From the NCBI GenBank assembly GCA_031262285.1, contig JAISHZ010000245.1, positions 1 to 5,567 of the forward strand: a stretch of DNA of 5,567 bases. The letters are read 5' to 3'. Shown here piece by piece: positions 1-5,550 of the stretch. The position numbers and the translations under genes are program-made. Every line of letters starts with the position of its first letter. The first letter of the stretch is position 1. The notes under the pieces are model-generated. The model had not been told where the DNA came from. It saw nothing but the letters and a program-made list of their open reading frames with translations, and did not search any database. This DNA comes from Lachnospiraceae bacterium. GTDB taxonomy: Bacteria; Bacillota_A; Clostridia; Lachnospirales; Lachnospiraceae.

Positions 1-22
1 ATTATCCGATCTTGCTGAGTTT

Positions 23-247
23 TTAGCGAAGTCGTAATTCCTTCATCAATTCACTGTCACAGCAATATCCCGGCAAATATTCGTGATACTTTTTTGTCGG
101 GCGGGCGTTGGCGTAAAGCATGATTATGTTTGTGGCTATATCTATAATGGGCTATAACGCCCCAAAAGTCAGCATCCATGTGGCTTGCTGGCTTTTTTGC
201 ATCTGAGTAAGCCACATACGCAAATTTTCTATCTCATGATCTGTTTG
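23..247 (-). pseudogene. Broken gene remnant: protein-like frame with an in-frame TAG
   Basis: A minus-strand frame runs from after a TAA at 250-248 to a TAA at 25-23. It is interrupted once by TAG at 154-152. Before the stop it reads HEIENLRMWLTQMQKSQQ and then ATWMLTFGAL. After it come PIIDIATNIIMLYANARP, TKKYHEYLPGYC and CDSELMKELRLR. The two halves would form an amphipathic helix, one membrane-like hydrophobic stretch and a charged Cys-Cys-containing tail. A minus-one or plus-one shift near 245-250 would extend it upstream into SGKIDKHNKQ. No start codon with a ribosome binding site is seen, and the family is unknown. A decayed gene end is the simplest reading; chance openness is possible. 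Confidence 0.3.
178..217. repeat. 9-base perfect inverted repeat
   Basis: ATGTGGCTT (178-186) and AAGCCACAT (209-217) are perfect inverted arms around a 22-base loop. They lie inside the degraded minus-strand frame. Neither strand has a T-tract directly after the repeat, so it is not a convincing terminator. It may be coincidental or a trace of a mobile element end. Confidence 0.3.
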
Positions 248-250
248 TTA

Positions 251-422
251 TGTTTGTCTATTTTCCCGCTTAGCATATAGCAGAGAAGATGAGATTTTAC
301 CGTAAACGGCTTGTGTAAGAGGATAAAATCATATCTACCCTGGAATGAGATCGGCAAGGACAAGGTGGTGGGTCACCATCAAGAGGTATCCTTCCAGGTG
401 CTGGAGCATTCACACACCCCCC
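251..422 (+). other. Gene-poor stretch with a possible plus-strand coding fragment from about 311
   Basis: From the TTG at 311, the plus strand reads SYLPWNEIGKDKVVGHH and then QEVSFQVLEH before running into antisense of the DUF6076 fragment. The first 37 codons look protein-like (GAG ATC GGC AAG GAC AAG), while the rest is proline and threonine rich shadow. There is no good ribosome binding site at the TTG, and I do not recognise the family. The minus strand over 251-310 is also open (KSHLLCYMLSGKIDKHNK) and could be a frameshifted continuation of the broken frame at 23-247. Treat as degraded sequence. Confidence 0.25.
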
Positions 423-764
423 TCACATCCCATCATACAACTCCTGCAACTCCCAATCCGTCAACTCCCCGCGCTCCGCCCGGTCTTTTAGCTCCAACGC
501 GATCGCCACCGCTTCATTCCACTCGTCATGCGTGATCTTCTTGCGCAGGTGCCGTTGCTTCAGCCGGCTGTAAACCGTGTTGTACATTTTCTGTGCAGGT
601 GTTTTCCCTTCCGCATTGGCGGCTTTTCGGTGTGCGCCCACCTTGCGGCAGGTCTTGACGGTTTCCCCCGGCGCGATGCGGTTGCAGTAAACGGCATCGT
701 AGCCATTCGCCAGCAGGAAGAACCGTCTGCAATTCCGGCACCGGCGCGGCGTGTTGCCGTCCAT
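423..764 (-). CDS. DUF6076-type zinc-ribbon protein, C-terminal fragment
   Basis: This is a 113-residue frame beginning GNTPRRCRNCRRFF (residues 3-16). It continues with NGYDAVYCN, APGE, TCRKVGAHRK, a basic stretch around residues 60-76 (YNTVYSRLKQRHLRKK), and a Glu-rich helix ending RAERGELTDWELQEL. The cysteines C9, C12, C27 and C39 form a CxxC...C...C zinc ribbon. From memory, this matches the C-terminal end of DUF6076 proteins, which normally run to several hundred residues. The large N-terminal part is absent. No Shine-Dalgarno precedes the ATG, and the frame extends upstream only to a TAA near 803, without family-like sequence. The region is much more GC-rich than the genes to its right. 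It is most likely a truncated remnant, perhaps left by an insertion or deletion near 765-770; expression is doubtful. Confidence 0.55.
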   Translation of the reverse strand: MDGNTPRRCRNCRRFFLLANGYDAVYCNRIAPGETVKTCRKVGAHRKAANAEGKTPAQKMYNTVYSRLKQRHLRKKITHDEWNEAVAIALELKDRAERGELTDWELQELYDGM

Positions 765-968
765 TCGTGCCGCAAATGTCCGTACTCCAATGGTTTGATA
801 GGTGCTTTATTTACACCTTTCATAACATAACACTTCATAAACAGATCGGAACTTTTTTGCGCTTCGCTTGTTGACAGCCCTGCGACGTTGCGCATCTTCG
901 TATACAGGAACAAATTTTTAGAACTGTTCTGTCAAGGGTATTTTGGATGTTTTTCATACAGCAAATGC
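765..968. other. Intergenic stretch between DUF6076 fragment and hairpin, no convincing gene
   Basis: Minus-strand frames are open here but read through the DUF6076 fragment out of frame, so they are not supported. The visible structure is an 11-base perfect palindrome AGAACTGTTCT at 920-930. On the minus strand it overlaps a consensus TTGACA (935-930). No good -10 box lies 16-18 bases downstream; TATACG occurs 25 bases away. From 1012 to 1146, beyond the hairpin, I see nothing. Confidence 0.4.
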
Positions 969-1011
969 AAAAGCTCGACGGCAAGGGGTATTCCCTCGCT
1001 GTCGAGCTTTT
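969..1011 (-). terminator. Hairpin with A/T flanks after the 506-residue protein gene, probably bidirectional
   Basis: The plus strand has AAAAGCTCGAC (969-979) and GTCGAGCTTTT (1001-1011) as perfect 11-base arms. The stem continues inward through GGCAAGGG and CCCTCGCT with one wobble and one mismatch, around a short loop. Both strands end in GCTTTT, so it can act in either direction. It lies about 136 bases downstream of the stop at 1147, with no gene between. Confidence 0.65.
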
Positions 1012-1146
1012 CTAAAGCTATAGTCAGAAACAGGATTGATTTAATCTAACCGCCAAATCCTTCACCGGGTAATGGCTTAAGAATGTTCTAGTAAAGACAT
1101 TTGTTTAGGACGTTGAAGCAGAGCAATTGGCCCATCTATGACTAGG

Positions 1147-2667
1147 CTATACTGTCTGGTTCAGATAATTCTGGAATGGAATATCATTTCCAAGCACTCT
1201 TGATAAGGACACATGAAATTTTTCTAAAACAGAGGGATTCTGATAATGACCAGAAGAATCTCCGTTTGCATACATGGTACTCCAAAAAGTGCTTTGATAA
1301 CTGTATCGGTGAGGAATCGTTGTGATCGTATCGATCTGTGACATGCTCAACCTATTGTGATATGATGTATACCCTAGCGCGGCGCCTTTTTGAATCGCAC
1401 CGGAGACATTTTTTGTATGCGCGTATTCATCTCGCATAGCCTCTATGATGTTTTGCACAACGGCGGTATCCAACTCTGGAAAGAGACTTGGCTTTTGAAA
1501 CGATTCTAGTTCTTGATTCACTAGATCCATCTGTTTTTGTGAAACCGCTTTTGTATATTCGCTCGCCCTGTTTTTGTAATTTTCGGGAATGTTTCTTGCA
1601 TCTATCAGAACATCCACAGAAAGCATCATCATCCCAAGCTTCAGGCCGATTTCCTCCTCGCTCATAACGCCGGTTACATGGATGCTGTTCCAGACCTCGG
1701 TGACTGATTTCGCAAAATTGGAAATAGCCGTCAACTCGTTTTTGGAATAGAGTTTTTCTACTTTTGCGGTAGAGGAAACAGGCTCGGAAGAAGAAAACGC
1801 GCTTCTCAAGTGAGAACTCAAGTATTCCGTATGCCTGTTTAACCATGAATCCGCGGATTCGTTGATGTCTGCGTAATCAGGGTTTTCCGCAATATATTCC
1901 TGATACTGCTTTGTTTGTTCGACGATGGCTTCCTTTGCCGAAAGATAGAAAAATTCGTCTGATTCGTCGATTCCGATTTGCGTGCTGAAATCACCCATCA
2001 CATGAGCAAATTGTGCCGAAAAGCGGTCAATATGCCGACCCATGAATTTGTCCAGTTGTTCTATCTGTGCAGCCTGTGTTTCTTCCGTGAAATCGTTTTT
2101 TATCCTATCGCGCAACACCACATAGGTGGAAGCAAGATAATCGGTAATATCCGCAAAGCTGTCTACATTGAACACACCAGCATACCGAACATTGAAACTA
2201 AGTACGTCATCGAGTTCTTCATAATTGATCTCTTGAGGCAAGCCGTTTTCGCGCAATTCATCCAAACCCGGAGCCGTAATCGTGCCATCTCCATTTATTT
2301 TTCTGGGAATCGATGACGCGGCTTCCTCGATGCTCATAGCTTTTTTATGTATAAAGGACGCTTTCACAATGGCATTTGGATCACCACTGTTGAATTTTGG
2401 CACCACCTTGCTCATTTCCGAAGAGATAATTGCGGCTTCTTGCGAAGTCAGTATTCTATCGTTCGCATTGTTTTGTTGCATGGAGGTTTTCATACTCTTT
2501 GAGACGGAAAGCAGAGCAGAGTCATTACCTACCGTTTGCTCACGTTGATTGATCATATCAACAACATTGTTTAAGCGAGTGTTTTCATTGCGTAAATTTC
2601 CAAAGGGTGGCTTACTGTTGTTTCGTCCTGTAAAATAGTCCTTCAGCGCATTAAAATGGATTCGCAT
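1147..2667 (-). CDS. 506-residue protein of unknown family, cysteine-free, mostly helical
   Basis: I do not recognise this family. It has no signal peptide, no membrane helix and no cysteine in 506 residues. Residues 1-70 are Asn-rich and polar (MRIHFNALKDYFTGRNN at the start). From about 71 it appears largely alpha-helical, with amphipathic stretches at 71-90, 165-225 (ending in repeated aromatic F and H positions, as in RFSAQFAHVMGDF), 238-262, 308-355 and 365-430. Residues 440-506 are more aromatic (YSYQSTFWSTMY). No catalytic signature is evident. AGAAAGGGG lies seven bases before the ATG, a convincing ribosome binding site. The gene follows the secreted-protein operon in the same direction but behind a terminator-like hairpin, with a 119-base leader before the operon hairpin, so it may have its own promoter. 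A structural or effector-like role would be guesswork. Confidence 0.8.
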   Translation of the reverse strand: MRIHFNALKDYFTGRNNSKPPFGNLRNENTRLNNVVDMINQREQTVGNDSALLSVSKSMKTSMQQNNANDRILTSQEAAIISSEMSKVVPKFNSGDPNAIVKASFIHKKAMSIEEAASSIPRKINGDGTITAPGLDELRENGLPQEINYEELDDVLSFNVRYAGVFNVDSFADITDYLASTYVVLRDRIKNDFTEETQAAQIEQLDKFMGRHIDRFSAQFAHVMGDFSTQIGIDESDEFFYLSAKEAIVEQTKQYQEYIAENPDYADINESADSWLNRHTEYLSSHLRSAFSSSEPVSSTAKVEKLYSKNELTAISNFAKSVTEVWNSIHVTGVMSEEEIGLKLGMMMLSVDVLIDARNIPENYKNRASEYTKAVSQKQMDLVNQELESFQKPSLFPELDTAVVQNIIEAMRDEYAHTKNVSGAIQKGAALGYTSYHNRLSMSQIDTITTIPHRYSYQSTFWSTMYANGDSSGHYQNPSVLEKFHVSLSRVLGNDIPFQNYLNQTV

Positions 2668-2786
2668 ATGGTAACCCCTTTCTGCGAGCGTGATTATTTA
2701 CCTGCTGAGTGGATAAACCTATCTTATAAATACATATCGGTATGAACTGGGAATATTTGAGTACCGTGGAGATTCCTTAATCGAAA

Positions 2787-2828
2787 GTTGACGAAGGCTT
2801 CTACTTCGTAGCAAAAGCCTCCGTCAAC
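2787..2828 (-). terminator. Strong hairpin after the 363-residue secreted protein gene
   Basis: The minus strand begins GTTGACGGAGGCTT and ends AAGCCTTCGTCAAC, giving a 14-pair stem with one G-U wobble. Between the arms a CTAC-GAA-GTAG mini-hairpin prolongs the structure. In the plus-strand transcript the wobble becomes an A-C mismatch, so the fold favours minus-strand RNA. It starts 17 bases after the stop codon. The tail is only TTTCGATT, so intrinsic termination may be incomplete, and the hairpin may also stabilise the mRNA 3' end. Confidence 0.65.
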
Positions 2829-2845
2829 TCTATATTGATTGGGTG

Positions 2846-3937
2846 TTAGTTATGTTGTGTGATAGTAGGGTAAGAATCAATGTTAAACGCATAGAAGAAA
2901 TTATTGATTCCAAAGTAATCAATCACTGTACCGGTGTTTAAATCATATGCTAGGAATTGATTTGCCTCCGCATCCTCAGCATCAAAGTATCGCGGTGTTG
3001 AGATGCCGCGGACATAATCATTACTAGTGAATGTTGTACCGGTAACGTTCCCCATTGAATCGAAAGTATATAGACTCCTAAAATAGAAGTAGGAAGTACC
3101 AGAACCTAGATAAAGCAGGATAACATTATTGAAAGTTCCTCTCTCATTGGAATATATTACTGGTAGCGAAATGTTTGTGATATAAGTATTGACAATACTA
3201 ACCGCAATGTACTCGCCTGTATGCGGTGAGAGTGTGCGGCTATCATTGTAGGTTATGCCCGAATTGCTCCCGAAAGTCAAACTTGTACTACTTCCATTTA
3301 CATAGATAATTCCGTTGTAAGTATAAGTAATATTGGACAAAGAACTAGTATAATTAATAATGCTTATGTTACCAGATCTAATAGTACGATTAGCAAAGAC
3401 CGAATAACTACCGGTGGAACCATAAACGCGAAGAGCATAATCTCCAGCCGGTACAGCTACTATTTTCTTCTGGTTTGGCGTAACATATATATCTGTAGGA
3501 TAAACATAACCCGTGGAATAATCTACAATATATATTTCAGCACAGATACCTGCGGAACCGGTTAAGCCAAATATCATATTCTTTTCTGTTGTAGTGGAAA
3601 AGAAATAATAGTTATCGGGGTTTGTAGTATTCAACGAAGAACTATGGGAAAATATCTCCGGCGCTTCTAAAAGTGCTCTTACCCGTAGTCTTCGCGAAAT
3701 ATTAATGGAATTATCTTCATCTATGTCAGATGGAATTTCTTGAATAGTATCCTCAAGCCCATTTCCCACCGATTCCTCAAATGTAATTGTTACGTCATTT
3801 GGTGTGCCAAGGTCATCAAAAGACTGCACCTCAATACCGTTCGCAGGGATACCTACGTTTTCTTGTGCAAAACCCACTATCCCTAACGATATACACATTA
3901 CCATTGCCAATAGTATACTGATTGCTTTATTTAGCAT
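2846..3937 (-). CDS. Secreted protein with PPC-like beta-sandwich, function unknown
   Basis: This 363-residue protein has a signal peptide at residues 1-24 (K4, core ISILLAMVMCISLGIVG, cleavage after GFA). Residues 25-80 are acidic and low in structure, with many D, E and N, and are followed by a basic patch at 81-87 (SRRLRVR). Residues about 97-184 resemble a bacterial pre-peptidase C-terminal (PPC) beta-sandwich: DNYYFF, then IFGLTG, AEIYIVDY, and the characteristic AGDYALRVYG...GSYSV end. Residues 185-363 are a second all-beta region rich in N, T, S, Y and I, with no motif I know. There is no sortase LPxTG signal, anchor helix or protease catalytic motif. After cleavage one cysteine (C132) remains. 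GGGAGTG precedes the ATG by seven bases. The coding sequence is visibly more AT-rich than the gene before it. It is probably the last gene of the operon, with a hairpin 17 bases after its stop. Confidence 0.85.
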   Translation of the reverse strand: MLNKAISILLAMVMCISLGIVGFAQENVGIPANGIEVQSFDDLGTPNDVTITFEESVGNGLEDTIQEIPSDIDEDNSINISRRLRVRALLEAPEIFSHSSSLNTTNPDNYYFFSTTTEKNMIFGLTGSAGICAEIYIVDYSTGYVYPTDIYVTPNQKKIVAVPAGDYALRVYGSTGSYSVFANRTIRSGNISIINYTSSLSNITYTYNGIIYVNGSSTSLTFGSNSGITYNDSRTLSPHTGEYIAVSIVNTYITNISLPVIYSNERGTFNNVILLYLGSGTSYFYFRSLYTFDSMGNVTGTTFTSNDYVRGISTPRYFDAEDAEANQFLAYDLNTGTVIDYFGINNFFYAFNIDSYPTITQHN

Positions 3938-4005
3938 AACAGATCACTCCCATTTTCATAATATTTTGTATAACAAATCACATATTTGAATGTAACGCAT
4001 TTGTA

Positions 4006-4458
4006 TTAGCAGGTATGAGTGGCACTATAATCCGTAATCGTCTCTGTTCCTCCATTCGTACCAGTAACGGTAAACGTAGCATAAGCACGGTACTGTGTGC
4101 CAGCGGTCAGTGAACTATAGCTACTTTGCGCATTCAAAAACCGTCCACTTGAACTGGCTGTCCAAGTTTTGACCGTACTCCAACTGCTACCGGACTTTTT
4201 CTGCAGCGAGTAAGCAACATTGACACTATTGGCGCTGCTGTTACCATCGAGGCTGACATAGACCGTGGCTGTCGTGCCGGAAATGGAAAGATCCGCTTCG
4301 ACCGTATATGCGTATGTATAGAAAGGGGAAATAGCTACGCCGCTTCGTGAGAGCGAAGGCGGCAGCGAATCCGTCGCCGCATACACGGTCGAAAAACCAG
4401 TGCTTGCCGTCACCACCATGATGATTACCGTGAACAGTATAGACCTTAACTTCTGCAT
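4006..4458 (-). CDS. Small secreted beta-sandwich protein, fibronectin-III-like, one C-terminal cysteine
   Basis: This is a 150-residue exported protein. Residues 1-27 form a clear signal peptide: K3 and R5, a hydrophobic core (ILFTVIIMVV), and an A-x-A type site VYA before A28. The mature part is rich in Ser, Thr, Tyr and Val and alternates as beta strands: about 47-60 (YAYTVEADLSIS), 62-70 (TTATVYVSL), 78-87 (SVNVAYSLQK), W93 to W99, and 121-132 (TQYRAYATFTVTG). This suggests a single Ig or fibronectin-III-like sandwich, as in small Clostridia secreted proteins of the DUF6147 sort. That family name is from memory and unverified. The only cysteine is the last residue, C150. AAGGAGG lies nine bases before the ATG and within an inverted repeat. 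The gene sits 102 bases after the DUF4367 gene and 68 before the next secreted protein, so co-transcription is likely. No enzyme motif is visible. Confidence 0.85.
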   Translation of the reverse strand: MQKLRSILFTVIIMVVTASTGFSTVYAATDSLPPSLSRSGVAISPFYTYAYTVEADLSISGTTATVYVSLDGNSSANSVNVAYSLQKKSGSSWSTVKTWTASSSGRFLNAQSSYSSLTAGTQYRAYATFTVTGTNGGTETITDYSATHTC

Positions 4459-4468
4459 TGGTTGAGAC

Positions 4469-4534
4469 CTCCTTGATTTTGATTGAAGATGTACTGTCTG
4501 AAATACTCTTCAGCTATCTCAATACATCAAGGAG
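4469..4534 (-). promoter_or_regulatory. Inverted repeat enclosing the Shine-Dalgarno of the 150-residue secreted protein gene
   Basis: In the minus-strand transcript, CTCCTTGAT (4534-4526) is perfectly complementary to ATCAAGGAG (4477-4469). The second arm contains most of the AAGGAGG ribosome binding site at 4474-4468. Nested inside are GATGTA (4528-4523) with TACATC (4493-4488), and a small CTGAA/TTCAG hairpin (4513-4509 with 4502-4498, six-base loop). The outer CTCCTT:AAGGAG pairs, the middle stem and the inner hairpin can coexist as one imperfect long hairpin. Alternatively, the full nine-pair outer stem competes with the middle stem for 4526-4528. No U-tract follows, so a terminator is unlikely. 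A translational on/off element is the best reading; function is inferred. Confidence 0.5.
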
Positions 4535-4560
4535 TGAAAATACGCCATGAAAGTTACTAA

Positions 4561-5550
4561 TTAGAGTAAATTTGTCGATTTCGCTATATTTATCGCATCA
4601 ATTTTGGATGTTTCGCATATTACGCTAAAGATATACAGATTATCGGACCAGAAAATCATGTGTCCCGGATCATCATATGCATAATAACCTATTCTGCCAT
4701 TGATGACGATTTCTTCCATATCGCTATCTTCTGTATTTACATTGATATGATCTTGATCGCTTATCAATCGAGCTTCAAAAATGATATATTTCTTATCCCC
4801 GTTTGCGTAGAACACCTTATAGCGCGTATCCGTTTCCAGCGTATCCACCAGTGCAAATCCCTCCGGCAAATACGTCGGTGCATATTGATTTAGCTGGAGC
4901 GCACTATCAATATCGGGATATGAAACTACATCAATCATTTCAACCCGCGTATGCGTCGGAAAAACAGTGAACAGCCAGTCAAAGAATTTGTTGCGCAACG
5001 CTTCTACACTTAAAACCGTCACGGTAGATGCGATCAAAAGCGCAAGAAAAATCATAGCTACACGTTTTGCATAAAAGCTAAAAAGTAAGTGCCTCGCCTT
5101 GCCTCGCTCTCGAATCATCCGCTCGATCTTCTTATCCAACTCTTTGCTTGTGGATAAGGGGGTATCCTGCTGGTTACTCTTGACTTGCTTATGCCAATCA
5201 TTTAAGATGATACTACAGCTTTCCGCCAAACTTTCTCTCGAAATGCCGGGCACGTTCATCCCGAACGCAAGCACATCCTTCGCGTACAGAACATGATCGG
5301 AAACCTCCGGATTATGGAGAAGTTCGCCCGACAATTCTGTATCGAAACCACAGCCATAACAAAGCAGCAAAGCTTCCTGCCAATCCTCGGGGAGTAGCCG
5401 TATCTTCTCGGCTAACAGTTTGATCTGCTCCGGGCTTAGGAACACTTCATCCGTGGAGTATTTTTGCTTGAGCCTTTGAATATCGGAGCAAAACAGCTGC
5501 TTCGAGGCTTGCCTCAAAATATACTGTTCTGCGGTAAAATCGCTCTTCAT
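4561..5550 (-). CDS. DUF4367-type single-pass membrane protein with sigma-region-4-like N-terminus
   Basis: This is a 329-residue protein in three parts. Residues about 51-95 run LPEDWQEALLLCYGCGF and on to VLYAKDVL, which follows the hydrophobic pattern of the sigma-70 region 4 helix-turn-helix (LPxxxxxVLLLxYxxGxxxxEIAxxL...AxxxL). Residues about 135-163 are charged and basic, and residues 164-182 form one hydrophobic membrane helix (VAMIFLALLIASTVTVLSV). Residues about 223-329 match the DUF4367 pattern: YLPEGF, a Y-V-F-Y-A-N-G strand, INGRIGYYA, IFWSDN and a final IAKS. The positive-inside rule puts the N-terminus in the cytoplasm and DUF4367 outside. DUF4367 proteins are commonly encoded just after an ECF sigma factor, so a role in sensing or sigma control is likely but inferred. 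The start is fixed by AGGAGGG six bases upstream. It is the first gene of the probable operon seen here. The DUF4367 call is good; the sigma-like call is tentative. Confidence 0.85.
   Translation of the reverse strand: MKSDFTAEQYILRQASKQLFCSDIQRLKQKYSTDEVFLSPEQIKLLAEKIRLLPEDWQEALLLCYGCGFDTELSGELLHNPEVSDHVLYAKDVLAFGMNVPGISRESLAESCSIILNDWHKQVKSNQQDTPLSTSKELDKKIERMIRERGKARHLLFSFYAKRVAMIFLALLIASTVTVLSVEALRNKFFDWLFTVFPTHTRVEMIDVVSYPDIDSALQLNQYAPTYLPEGFALVDTLETDTRYKVFYANGDKKYIIFEARLISDQDHINVNTEDSDMEEIVINGRIGYYAYDDPGHMIFWSDNLYIFSVICETSKIDAINIAKSTNLL

Noticed and set aside
528..830. 100-codon plus-strand frame
   Set aside because: It lies antisense to the DUF6076-type frame in GC-rich sequence, where open shadows are common, and has no ribosome binding site.
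560..913. 117-codon minus-strand frame starting at 913
   Set aside because: Its second half overlaps the zinc-ribbon frame out of register and reads as low-complexity shadow. The first 50 codons match no family I know, and there is no clear ribosome binding site.
920..930. LexA (SOS) box
   Set aside because: The Gram-positive SOS box has GAAC and GTTC separated by four bases; here they are one base apart.
1060..1160. 28-codon frame after the 506-residue gene stop, including DGPIALLQRPKQ, as a frameshifted C-terminal extension
   Set aside because: It is short, begins just after a TGA in its own frame, has no family support, and the annotated end at TAG is followed by a hairpin region as expected for a natural gene end.
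1978..2548. Two plus-strand frames (1978-2316 and 2282-2548) inside the 506-residue gene
   Set aside because: Antisense to a long frame with a good ribosome binding site. Their composition is that of shadow translation.
3945..4000. Separate promoter for the 363-residue gene (TTACAT, 17 bases, TATACA)
   Set aside because: The -35 half matches consensus poorly and the region is AT-rich, so such matches are expected by chance; co-transcription from upstream is simpler.
4521..4559. Plus-strand AAGGAG followed by ATG and a few codons
   Set aside because: The Shine-Dalgarno-like bases are simply the complement of the inverted-repeat arm, and the frame stops after four codons.
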